Positions 7,851-16,160 of a stretch of 23,807 nucleotides of DNA are shown in pieces. Position 1 is the first letter of the stretch, and every line of letters starts with the position of its first letter. The notes under the pieces were generated by a model. It ran no database searches. It was not told the DNA's origin and worked only from the letters and a program-made list of their open reading frames with translations. Both the position numbers and the translations under genes were made by a program. The DNA comes from an uncultured Bacteroidia bacterium (lineage in GTDB: Bacteria; Bacteroidota; Bacteroidia; Bacteroidales; UBA932). The stretch spans positions 1 to 23,807 of the forward strand of contig CACXFP010000031.1 of assembly GCA_902766985.1 (NCBI GenBank), read 5' to 3'.

Positions 7851-9341
7851 ATGGACAAACTTAATTGGGCGTATTGCTCGGACAAATACCAGTATACGAT
7901 GGGAAAATCTTTCCTGGAAACGGGAAAGAAAGACAAGATTGCCGTATTCAACATGTTCTACCGCGTAGCCCCGGAAAACAACAACTGGGCTGTCGCCAGC
8001 GGGACCGAGGAGGTTATCCAAATGATAGGCGGAATCGGGAAGGAGGATGCGGATTTCTATGAAAGGTTCCTTCCCGGAGACGATTACAAGGAGTTCCGGG
8101 AGTATCTTTCTAAGATGGAATTCACGGGAAACGTGTATGCCGTGAGGGAAGGAGAAATCATATTCCCCAACCAGCCGATAATCACCGTGGAAGCTCCCCT
8201 CATCCAGGCGCAGGTACTTGAGACTCCGATGCTCTGCATCATGAACCACCAGATGGCTGTCGCTACCAAGGCCTCCCGTGTCTGCAGGGCTACCAACCAT
8301 CCCGTCAGCGAGTTCGGATCCCGCAGGGCCCACGGCCCGTGGGCCGCGACCTTCGGGGCGAAGGCCGCCATCATCGCCGGCTGCGCAAGCACTTCGAACA
8401 TTCTCACCGGGATACTCAACGGCGTGCCTTCCACAGGGACCATGGCCCACAGCTATGTCACTTCCTACGGCAGTTCGGTAGAGGGAGAGCACAGGGCTTT
8501 CGTCGACTACATCAACACCCACAGAGGAGAGAACCTCATCCTCCTCATTGATACTTACGACACGCTTAAATGCGGTGTCCTCAATGCGATAAGGGCTTTC
8601 CGCGAATGCGGGATAGACGACACCTACCCATATGGCTACGGAATCCGTCTGGACAGCGGCGACCTTACCTACCTCTCCATAAAGGTCCGCGACATCCTCG
8701 ACAGCCATGGCCTCAAGAACTGCAAGATATTCGCTACCAACGGCCTGGACGAGTATCTCATCTCCGACCTTGAAAGGCAGGGGGCGAGGATAGATTCGTA
8801 CGGCGTGGGCGATGCCATCGCCACCAGCAAGGCGGCCCCGTGCTTCGGCAACGTCTATAAGCTGGTCCAGCTGGACGGAGAACCCGTCCTCAAAAGGTCG
8901 GAGGACCGCATCAAACTCATAAATCCCGGATTCCAAATTACTTACAGAATCATAACAAAAGAAGACGGCGAGGAGAAGTACAAGGCCGACGTCACATGCA
9001 TACGCGGCGACAGTCTCAGCAAGAGGATTGAGGAAGGGGCGGAATTCACCATCTGTGACGAACGCGACAAATACAAGAACAAGACCTTCCCGGCGGGCTC
9101 ATACACCTACCGTACCCTTCAGCTCCAGGTCATCAAGGACGGAGTCCGCTGCTGCCCTGCCCATACCCTTATGGAGAAAAAAGCCTTCTACAATGACACC
9201 CTCGCCCATTTCAGCCCCTCCGAGCGAAGGCTCATCAACCCCCACTACTACAAGGTGGACATCTCCGACACCCTTTACGACATAAAGATGTCGATACTTA
9301 GCCGCCTGAATAAGGAAATCTCTGAATTCAAGATTGACTGA
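7851..9341 (+). CDS. pncB: Nicotinate phosphoribosyltransferase
   Basis: 496 residues. It converts nicotinate and PRPP to nicotinate mononucleotide with ATP hydrolysis, in the Preiss-Handler NAD salvage pathway (cytoplasm). Recognisable segments are AYCSDKYQYTMG at the N-terminus (substrate loop), EFGSRRAHGP near 153-162, STGTMAHSYV near 191-200 with the histidine that is phosphorylated in this family, and YGIRLDSGDL near 262-271. The length fits the longer PncB type, with a C-terminal extension ending in LNKEISEFKID. ATG 7851 follows a -7 element. The stop is four bases before the start of the porin gene, so pncB heads a three-gene operon. Confidence 0.95.
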   Translation: MDKLNWAYCSDKYQYTMGKSFLETGKKDKIAVFNMFYRVAPENNNWAVASGTEEVIQMIGGIGKEDADFYERFLPGDDYKEFREYLSKMEFTGNVYAVREGEIIFPNQPIITVEAPLIQAQVLETPMLCIMNHQMAVATKASRVCRATNHPVSEFGSRRAHGPWAATFGAKAAIIAGCASTSNILTGILNGVPSTGTMAHSYVTSYGSSVEGEHRAFVDYINTHRGENLILLIDTYDTLKCGVLNAIRAFRECGIDDTYPYGYGIRLDSGDLTYLSIKVRDILDSHGLKNCKIFATNGLDEYLISDLERQGARIDSYGVGDAIATSKAAPCFGNVYKLVQLDGEPVLKRSEDRIKLINPGFQITYRIITKEDGEEKYKADVTCIRGDSLSKRIEEGAEFTICDERDKYKNKTFPAGSYTYRTLQLQVIKDGVRCCPAHTLMEKKAFYNDTLAHFSPSERRLINPHYYKVDISDTLYDIKMSILSRLNKEISEFKID

Positions 9342-9345
9342 CACG

Positions 9346-11940
9346 ATGGTAAAAGACTTCCTGAAAAGATTCTCCCTGCCCCTGGCTGCAGTAGGCCTTG
9401 CCGCCTTCAACACCATCGGCATGAACATGAATCCCACGATGCCCGCCCTGCAGCCGTCAGTGGTCAGGGACAGCGTCCGCAAAGGAAGCAACGACACCAT
9501 CATCTATAAAAATCCGTTTGCCAAGAAAGGAGAACAGAGGCAGGTGTCTTCCCTTTTCCTGGACAGCCTTCCCGTCATATCGGCAAGGGACACGATCAAA
9601 GCTCCGGACTCCCTGAGGATCATCGACCCGTTCAAGTACAGATGGTATGCGGCCACACTGGATTCCGCCACGCACGCCTGGGTCAGGGACTCCCTCAGGA
9701 TGACAGGAGACAGCCTTGTCTGGCCGAGGATTGACTCCATCTACTCCGCCGATTCCACGATACGGGCCCGGGAAGCATTTGAAAAATGGTTTTCGTCCCT
9801 CGACAAGATAGGAAGGAAAAAATATTTCGCCGAGAAAAAGGGTGAAATCGAAAAACGCCGTACCGACAGCATCACTGCCAAAAAAGACAGCATTAAAGCG
9901 GTAAGGGACAGCATCCGCGAGAGCACCCCCAGGATCCTGGAGACCTTCGCACTTCCGGATACGATGCAGTACAAGAGGCTGGTGGCCTGGACATTGGACA
10001 GGAGATACAGCAAGACGGAGCCATTCATCCCCGATACCTCATACAACCACTGGTTCCATGACTTCCCCTTCCGGAGGGAGGACGTCAACGCCACGTGGCT
10101 CGGAGTGGCCGGCTCACCGGTGCAGCCGTACAACTATTTCAGGCGCAGGAGCACGGAACATGTGAGCTTCTATGAGCCCTACGAAGCCTGGAGCCATTCC
10201 CCCTCCACCATCCCCCTGTACAACACGAAGGTGCCTTACACAGAACTGGCCTACTGGGGCACCCTCTTCGCCAACAGCGAAAAAAGTTCCGACAACCTTC
10301 ATATATTCACCTCCCAGAACATCTTTCCCGAACTGAACTTCACCCTCCAGTACGACAGGTATGGAGGAGGAGGAATGCTGGAGAACGAGACCACGAAGAA
10401 CAAGAATTTTGCGGCCACATTCAACTATCTGGGAAAGAAATACATGATGAATGCCGGATACATTTTCAACAGCATAAGCAGAGGGGAAAACGGCGGCCTT
10501 ACGGACAATATGTGGATCAGGGACACCACCGTTGACGCCAGGGAGATTAACGTCATCCTATCCAACGCGAAGACCGAGATCAAGAAGAACACCGTCTTCC
10601 TGGACCAGGAACTGAGGATTCCGCTTGATTTCATGGGCAGGCTCCTTAAGAAGAAGACGCGTACGGACACCCTCGCTTCGCCGGAAGAAGGACTCCTCGA
10701 GGACAGCGCCCACAAAGACGTCACGACGGCCTTCATCGGCCACAGCAGCGAGTATTCCACCTACAGGAAGCTGTACACGGACCAGATTCCCGCAGCCGAC
10801 AGCCTTGCCAGGGCTTTCTACAACGACAGGTTCAACTACAATCCTACCTCTTCGCGGGATTCGGTGAGGACGGCCAAACTTGAGAACCGGGTGTTCATCC
10901 GGCTGCAACCGTGGTCAGATGACGGTATCGTGTCCAAACTGAACGCCGGTCTCGGGAACAGGATCCAGACATTCTACTCCATAGACCCCACTTTCCTCCG
11001 CAGGAGCAGCACCAGCAAATGGAATTCTACGTTCCTTTACGGAGGAGTGGAAGGACAACTGAGGAATTATATCAGGTGGAATGCCAACGGAGAATTCATT
11101 TTCGCAGGGAAGGAAGCCGGTGATTTCAGCATAGATGCATCTGCGAACCTGAGCTTCTATCCCTTCAGGAAAGCGCGCAAGAGCCCGGTAAGCATCACCC
11201 TCAATTTCGACACGTCCCTTAAGGAACCGGATTTCTACCACCAGCACTATTATTCGAACCATTACAGTTGGGAAAACGGATTTGACAAGATATCGGTGAC
11301 AAGGATCGGAGGGAGAATAGACATCCCCTACTGGAAACTTTCCCTGGCGGCCGGTTACGCCTTATTGGACAAGAACATATACTTCGACGCCACAGGCACG
11401 GTGCGGCAGAATGACACCCCGATGTCCATCGCGACGCTGGCCCTGTCCAAGAACCTCGTCCTGCTGGGGAATTTCCTCCACCTGGACAACCGGGCCCTTC
11501 TCCAATGGTCATCCAACAAGGACGTCGTTCCCCTCCCTGCCCTGGCCCTCAACCTCAGATACTATATCCAGTTCAACATCGTCAAGGATGTCCTCCAGGT
11601 GCAGGCCGGAGCGGACGGACTGTGGAACTCCTCATGGTATGCTCCCGGCTGGAATCCCGCCGTGGGCAGTTTCTACAACCAGGCCCGGATAAAGTACAAC
11701 AACGGACCGTCTTTCGACGTCTTCGTCAACATGCAATGGAAGAGGGCATGCATCTTCGTCAAACTGGAGAATCTCGGAATGGGCTGGCCCATGGACAAGG
11801 CCGACTACTTCTCAGCCCATCATTACATAAGGACACAGAAGGCGCTCAAGCTCGGAATGTTCTGGCCGTTCTACATGCCTTCAGGCAGGGCCAGGACCAT
11901 GAGCGAGTCCATGTCCGCAGGAGGCAGCGGTGGGCGTTAG
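9346..11940 (+). CDS. Putative outer-membrane porin (Porin_10-like)
   Basis: 864 residues from ATG 9346. This start is chosen over a TTG at 9334 that would overlap pncB, because it begins a signal peptide (MVKDFLKRFSLPLAAVGLAA). After the signal comes a polar region rich in charged residues and DS/DSI repeats (about residues 40-200, e.g. DSITAKKDSIKAVRDSIRES). This is followed by alternating aromatic/polar beta-strand sequence to the end, typical of a barrel. The segment PYTELAYWGTLFANSEKSSD, then FTSQNIFPELNFTLQYDRYG, is characteristic of the Bacteroidota putative porin family. The solute is unknown. The 3' end overlaps the transglycosylase gene by 11 bases, indicating translational coupling. 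Confidence 0.85.
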   Translation: MVKDFLKRFSLPLAAVGLAAFNTIGMNMNPTMPALQPSVVRDSVRKGSNDTIIYKNPFAKKGEQRQVSSLFLDSLPVISARDTIKAPDSLRIIDPFKYRWYAATLDSATHAWVRDSLRMTGDSLVWPRIDSIYSADSTIRAREAFEKWFSSLDKIGRKKYFAEKKGEIEKRRTDSITAKKDSIKAVRDSIRESTPRILETFALPDTMQYKRLVAWTLDRRYSKTEPFIPDTSYNHWFHDFPFRREDVNATWLGVAGSPVQPYNYFRRRSTEHVSFYEPYEAWSHSPSTIPLYNTKVPYTELAYWGTLFANSEKSSDNLHIFTSQNIFPELNFTLQYDRYGGGGMLENETTKNKNFAATFNYLGKKYMMNAGYIFNSISRGENGGLTDNMWIRDTTVDAREINVILSNAKTEIKKNTVFLDQELRIPLDFMGRLLKKKTRTDTLASPEEGLLEDSAHKDVTTAFIGHSSEYSTYRKLYTDQIPAADSLARAFYNDRFNYNPTSSRDSVRTAKLENRVFIRLQPWSDDGIVSKLNAGLGNRIQTFYSIDPTFLRRSSTSKWNSTFLYGGVEGQLRNYIRWNANGEFIFAGKEAGDFSIDASANLSFYPFRKARKSPVSITLNFDTSLKEPDFYHQHYYSNHYSWENGFDKISVTRIGGRIDIPYWKLSLAAGYALLDKNIYFDATGTVRQNDTPMSIATLALSKNLVLLGNFLHLDNRALLQWSSNKDVVPLPALALNLRYYIQFNIVKDVLQVQAGADGLWNSSWYAPGWNPAVGSFYNQARIKYNNGPSFDVFVNMQWKRACIFVKLENLGMGWPMDKADYFSAHHYIRTQKALKLGMFWPFYMPSGRARTMSESMSAGGSGGR

Positions 11941-12982
11941 GAGTAAGAAATACATCAGGTACGCCCTGCTGCTTCTAGCCCTTCTTCCGGTTATGCCATT
12001 CGCGGAGAGGACCCACCTCCATAACACGCGCCAGGAAGGCTTTTCCGGAAAACACATCAACGCTTCCATCGCCATCGACTGTTTCGGGAACACATCCAAG
12101 GGACTTGCTTTCGGGTACAATTACGAACTTCTGAGGACCTTCGCCCGTGACGGTGGCTTCGACGTCAGGATTACCATGCCGTCGGAAGGGGATTCTCCCC
12201 TGGACTCGCTGAGAGAGGGTTCCCTCGACATCCTCGTCCTTCCCGTCTCCGACTCGATCGATACCGAAGGGATCCTCCTGTCCTCCCCTATCAACGAGAG
12301 CGCCGTCTGGGCAGTCAACGGGAACTCCCACCGGAGATTAAGGGAAATCAACACATGGATCAAGGTCCTTTCTTCCTCGAACGAAGGGAAGGAGCTCAAG
12401 AACAGGTTCTTCCGGATATACAATCCCCGCAAGCTCGTTTCCCTCGGAAGGAGTTCATCCAAAGCCAGCCCTTACGACAAGGCCATCAAGGAGAACTCCG
12501 CTTCCCTGGGATGGGACTGGAGGCTGCTTGCCGCCGTGGCATGGCAGGAATCGCAATACAAGATACAGGCGACCTCCCACCGGGGGGCCCGCGGCCTGAT
12601 GCAGATGGTGCCTTCCACGGCCAGGAGATTCGGGGCGGACGACGTCCTCGACCCGGAACAGAACATCCGTGCGGGAGCGGCGTACCTGTCTTCGCTCCAG
12701 AAGATGTTCGCAAACCATGCTCCTGACAGGGACAGTCTCCTGAGACTCACGCTGGCAGCCTATAACGTAGGGGAAGGGAAACTGCTTACATGGCTGGAAG
12801 ACAGCCTGAAGACAGGACGCGCAGGAAAAACGTACGTGGACAGCGTGCTGTCATGCTATGCATGCCTGAAGATAGTATGCCCACAGCTGAGCGACCTGGG
12901 GGAAGTCACTGGGCCCTCACCGTCTGTGCAGGATCGACCCGTGACACAAACAGACACGGTATCAGCAGCAGGATCATTATAG
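11930..12982 (+). CDS. MltF-like membrane-bound lytic transglycosylase
   Basis: 350 residues starting at a GTG inside the end of the porin gene. An N-terminal hydrophobic segment (about residues 9-24) acts as signal or anchor. Residues about 45-165 resemble a shortened family 3 solute-binding lobe (FGYNYELLRTFARDGGFDVR, SLDILVLPVSDS). Residues about 188-310 are the SLT catalytic domain: AWQESQY with catalytic Glu207, SHRGARGLMQMVPSTA, NIRAGAAYL and LAAYNVGEG. It cleaves the MurNAc-GlcNAc bond of peptidoglycan, releasing 1,6-anhydro ends. The sensor lobe is about half the usual length for MltF. The last roughly 25 residues, after the catalytic domain, are low in conserved character and are encoded antisense to the end of the neighbouring permease gene. 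Confidence 0.88.
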   Translation: MGVRSKKYIRYALLLLALLPVMPFAERTHLHNTRQEGFSGKHINASIAIDCFGNTSKGLAFGYNYELLRTFARDGGFDVRITMPSEGDSPLDSLREGSLDILVLPVSDSIDTEGILLSSPINESAVWAVNGNSHRRLREINTWIKVLSSSNEGKELKNRFFRIYNPRKLVSLGRSSSKASPYDKAIKENSASLGWDWRLLAAVAWQESQYKIQATSHRGARGLMQMVPSTARRFGADDVLDPEQNIRAGAAYLSSLQKMFANHAPDRDSLLRLTLAAYNVGEGKLLTWLEDSLKTGRAGKTYVDSVLSCYACLKIVCPQLSDLGEVTGPSPSVQDRPVTQTDTVSAAGSL

Positions 12983-14069
12983 CGACATAGGCTATCGCAT
13001 CGCACGAAAGAATCCACGGGATGTTCAGGCGGACAGGGACGAAGGATACGAAATAATTCTCCGGATTCAGGCGGATAAGTTTCGTTGTCCCCTGGACGGC
13101 GATGAATAGCAGGGCCAGGCCGTTGCCGATGGCCATTCCCTTGAGTACCAGCGAAGAAGCTACCCTGAGGAAGACACGTGATATGGCACGGTCCGTCATA
13201 CCCAGAGACTTCAGGGTACCTATGGTCGGGATGTTCCGGAAAAGGAGGATCAGCAGCCCGGATATCATGTTGAAGCCCGCTACCGCAATCATGAGGATAA
13301 GGATCCACAGGACGTTGAAATCTATAAGGTCGAGCCACGCGAAAATCTGGGGATAGCGGGACTGCGCGGACGTGACCGTGACATCAGGGTCGTCTTCCGT
13401 TTCATTGGTAAGGATATACGTCCCAACAAGCGCGGACATTCCCTTCATCCTGTCGGCAGACCTGCGGGAGGGGTCTAGCATTACCTCGAAGCAGGAAGCG
13501 TCCCCGTCGCCCCATCCTTCCAGCCTCCTCATGTCGCCGATTTGGGCGAACACCACCAGATTGTCGCTTCCGTCCAGCACGCCCCGGTAGACGTCCGTCA
13601 CCCGGAACTTCCTGACCCTCACCTTTTCACCGATAAAATATGTGAGCATATCGTCACCTTGCGCCAGCGACAGTTTGTCGGCGAGGGCCGAAGGTATCGA
13701 CACCCCGAGGGGAACGGTATCCTTCCTCTCCACTCCCTTTATAAGTACACCGTGGATATTGTCACCGGACTTTACTATTCCAGCCTTGTACACAGCAGGA
13801 GACACGGACACCACCCCCGGAAGGGAACGCACGCCGCGGAGCCATGAAGCCGAATCAGACACCGGTCTCTGGTTCCCGACATAGTTCATATCATCCGGAA
13901 GTATCTGGAGATCACCGCAAATGGATGAGATTCCGGAACGGATTTCGTGGCGGAAACCGGAAGATACCGATACCGCTACGATGATAACAAAAAAGGAGAC
14001 GGCGATGGATACCATCGCCAGTCTCCCTTTGAATCGGAGTTTCCCGGCTATGAAACGGGAAGCGTCCAC
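12906..14069 (-). CDS. ABC transporter permease, LolC/LolE-like (FtsX/MacB family)
   Basis: 387 residues. One membrane segment follows the N-terminus (about residues 18-37, LAMVSIAVSFFVIIVAVSVS). A large periplasmic domain of about 200 residues (MacB_PCD-like) comes next, then three membrane segments in the C-terminal FtsX domain (about 240-275, 295-325, 350-378), with GTLKSLGMT in the coupling region. The end, SRVDPAQTVRAQ, is the typical close of this family. LolC/E proteins extract lipoproteins from the inner membrane with the ATPase LolD, which is not encoded here. A GTG start at 14069 shares one base with the TAG of the upstream peptidase gene, and the protein begins at the conserved FIAGKLRFKG segment. 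The 3' end overlaps the MltF-like gene by 77 bases in antisense. Confidence 0.87.
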   Translation of the reverse strand: MDASRFIAGKLRFKGRLAMVSIAVSFFVIIVAVSVSSGFRHEIRSGISSICGDLQILPDDMNYVGNQRPVSDSASWLRGVRSLPGVVSVSPAVYKAGIVKSGDNIHGVLIKGVERKDTVPLGVSIPSALADKLSLAQGDDMLTYFIGEKVRVRKFRVTDVYRGVLDGSDNLVVFAQIGDMRRLEGWGDGDASCFEVMLDPSRRSADRMKGMSALVGTYILTNETEDDPDVTVTSAQSRYPQIFAWLDLIDFNVLWILILMIAVAGFNMISGLLILLFRNIPTIGTLKSLGMTDRAISRVFLRVASSLVLKGMAIGNGLALLFIAVQGTTKLIRLNPENYFVSFVPVRLNIPWILSCDAIAYVAIMILLLIPCLFVSRVDPAQTVRAQ

Positions 14070-16084
14070 TACCAGATATGCACCCTTTCTTCCTCGGGAC
14101 GGAACATGGGGTCACCCTCCTTGATGCCGAAGGCCTTGAAGAAGGAGTCGAAATTCCTGACGGACACGTTGACGCGGTTGTTGGCAAGGGAATGGACGTC
14201 GAGCTTGGTGAGCCTGCCCTTCTCCTCGTCAGTGATGTTCTGGGCCCATACGGCCGCATAGCCGAGATAGAAACGCTGGTCGGTGTCGAAACCGTCGATC
14301 GGCTTCACATCCTTGCCAGCCAGGGCGTTGTGCAGGGCGGAGTAGGCTATGCTGAGTCCGCCGTGGTCAGCGATGTTCTCGCCGAGGGTGTAGTGTCCGT
14401 TGGCATGGACTCCGGGAAGGACCTCGACCTCGTCGAACTGGGCCGCGAGTTTTTCGGCCTTCTCAGTAAACTTGGCGGCGTCCTCCGCGGTCCACCAGTC
14501 GGACATGTTGCCATCCTTGTCGAAAAGACGGGCCTGGTCGTCGAATCCGTGGGTCATTTCATGTCCAATGACCACGCCGATTGCCCCGTAATTGATTGCA
14601 TCGTCGGCATCGGGATTGAAGAAAGGCGGCTGGAGGATGGCTGCAGGGAAGCAGATTTCGTTAGTGGTAGGGTTGTAGTATGCATTCACCGTCTGGGGTG
14701 TCATGCCCCATTCGGTCTTGTCGGTCGGCTTGCCGAGCTTAGACTTGTTGTCTGCAACATACCAGCGGCTGGCGGCCTGGAGGTTCTCGTAGTAACTCTT
14801 GGCAGGGTCGATCTCAAGGGTGCTGTAGTCCTTCCACTTGTCGGGATAGCCGATCTTCACGGTAAAGTTGGAGAGCTTCTCCATGGCCTTCACCTTGGTG
14901 CTGTCTCCCATCCACTCGAGGGCCTGAATATGTTCTCCGAGAGCCTTCTGGAGATTCCCGACGAGAGTCAGCATCTTCTCCTTGCTGCTCTCGGGGAAGT
15001 ATCTGGCGACATACATTTCACCGACTGCTTCGCCGAGGATTCCGTTAGGAACGGCCATGGCCCTCTTCCAACGGGGTTTCTGCTCCTTGACCCCGGCCAT
15101 CTGGGTGCTGAAGAAATCAAAGCTGGCGTCATAGAAATCATCGCTTACGGAACCGCAGGCCCCGGAAATGATCCTGGAGGCGAGATAGTCCTTGAGGACA
15201 TCGAGGGGAGCGGTGGCATAGTAGTCGCTGAATGCCTTGAAGAAAGAGGGTTCGGCAACGATTATCTTCTCCTGGTCGGGAATCCCTCTCTGAGCGAAAT
15301 AGGCAGCAAAGGGGAAGCCTTTGTAGGTCTCTTCCAATTCTTTGGACGACATAGGATTATATTGGGCGATATAATTCCTCTCCTGCTCCTTGGTCCATGA
15401 ATTGAGGGCGAGGAAATCCTCTACCGCAAGGGTGTTGGAAGCCGATTTGGAGGGATCTCCGACTCCGGCCAGGGTGAATATCCTGTTCAGGAACCTGAGG
15501 TAACCTTCCTTGATGGCAGCATTCTCCTCTGTGAGGTAGTAGTCGCGGTCTCCGATACCCAGGCCTCCCTGGCCGATGTACAGGATCTGGTTCCCGCTGT
15601 CCTTGAGGTCTGCTTCGACATAGGCTCCGAAGAACCCTCCCTCGCTACAATCATGCAGATCGGCAAGGGCCTTTGCGAGCGCCTCCTTGTCGGCGACGGC
15701 GTATATCTTGTCGAGATAAGGCTTGATGGGAGCCGCACCCTCGCTGTTGAGGCGGGTGGAGTCGAGCCCCATCTTGTACAGGTCGGATATCTTCTGCTCG
15801 ATGGTGCCCTTGGCAACCTTCATCTTTGCCATTTCCGCAAAGAGGTCATTGAGTCTGGTGACGTTGTTCTCCCTTAGCACGTCGAACGATCCGAAGCGGG
15901 CAAATTCGGGCTTGAGGGGGTTGGCCTTCTGCCATCCTCCAACGGAATAAGCATAGAAATCGACCTTGGGACTGACTGTAGTGTCGAGGTTGTCGAGATT
16001 GAATGCCGGCACCCGGGCCTGTTTCTGTCCTCCGCAGGCCGCGATTGCCAAAGCTGTTGAAATGATCATAAGAATCTTTTTCAT
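14069..16084 (-). CDS. M13-family zinc metallopeptidase lipoprotein (neprilysin/PepO-like)
   Basis: 671 residues. A signal peptide ends in the lipobox IAAC (Cys17), so a lipid-anchored envelope protein is predicted. The M13 landmarks are all present: NAYYNP (467-472, substrate binding), GHEMTHGFDD with the zinc-binding HExxH at 508-512, GENIADHGG (568-576, third zinc ligand Glu569), VHSLANNRVN near 630-639, and a C-terminal tryptophan as in neprilysins. Such enzymes cleave oligopeptides before hydrophobic residues. Length fits the family. ATG 16084 starts the signal peptide and follows a -7 element. The downstream LolC/E-like permease is translationally coupled (one-base overlap). The host localisation surface cannot be decided from sequence. 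Confidence 0.95.
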   Translation of the reverse strand: MKKILMIISTALAIAACGGQKQARVPAFNLDNLDTTVSPKVDFYAYSVGGWQKANPLKPEFARFGSFDVLRENNVTRLNDLFAEMAKMKVAKGTIEQKISDLYKMGLDSTRLNSEGAAPIKPYLDKIYAVADKEALAKALADLHDCSEGGFFGAYVEADLKDSGNQILYIGQGGLGIGDRDYYLTEENAAIKEGYLRFLNRIFTLAGVGDPSKSASNTLAVEDFLALNSWTKEQERNYIAQYNPMSSKELEETYKGFPFAAYFAQRGIPDQEKIIVAEPSFFKAFSDYYATAPLDVLKDYLASRIISGACGSVSDDFYDASFDFFSTQMAGVKEQKPRWKRAMAVPNGILGEAVGEMYVARYFPESSKEKMLTLVGNLQKALGEHIQALEWMGDSTKVKAMEKLSNFTVKIGYPDKWKDYSTLEIDPAKSYYENLQAASRWYVADNKSKLGKPTDKTEWGMTPQTVNAYYNPTTNEICFPAAILQPPFFNPDADDAINYGAIGVVIGHEMTHGFDDQARLFDKDGNMSDWWTAEDAAKFTEKAEKLAAQFDEVEVLPGVHANGHYTLGENIADHGGLSIAYSALHNALAGKDVKPIDGFDTDQRFYLGYAAVWAQNITDEEKGRLTKLDVHSLANNRVNVSVRNFDSFFKAFGIKEGDPMFRPEEERVHIW

Positions 16085-16114
16085 ATCAGGATTGTTTAAT
16101 GTTCGTTTTCAATC

Positions 16115-16144
16115 TTGCAAAGTTATCATTTTTTCCGATATTTG
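16115..16144 (+). promoter_or_regulatory. Promoter for the SBF transporter/TPR operon
   Basis: A TTG at 16115-16117 is followed by 19 bases and then GATATTTG at 16137-16144. This is one mismatch from TAnnTTTG with the spacing expected for Bacteroidota promoters. The ATG at 16161 is only 16 bases after the element, so the leader would be very short. The -7 element of the opposite gene lies inside the 19-base spacer. Confidence 0.45.
16118..16125 (-). promoter_or_regulatory. -7 element for the M13 peptidase operon
   Basis: On the minus strand this reads TAACTTTG, matching TAnnTTTG, 33 bases before the peptidase ATG. It lies within the spacer of the proposed plus-strand promoter at 16115-16144. 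Confidence 0.55.
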
Positions 16145-16160
16145 TCGTCCATTTGACGAT

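Noticed and set aside
7809..8936. Long open frame of 375 codons antisense to pncB
   Set aside because: It lies almost wholly within pncB, which has clear family motifs. Its translation shows no recognisable domain and has the composition of an antisense mirror of GC-rich codons.
14078..15400. Open frame of 440 codons antisense to the M13 peptidase gene
   Set aside because: Mirror of the peptidase codons, rich in V, G, E and L without motifs, and with no ribosome site or promoter of its own.
15966..16160. 65-residue upstream extension of the SBF transporter
   Set aside because: It would overlap the start, signal peptide and promoter of the divergent peptidase gene, and the added sequence has no membrane-protein character consistent with the family.
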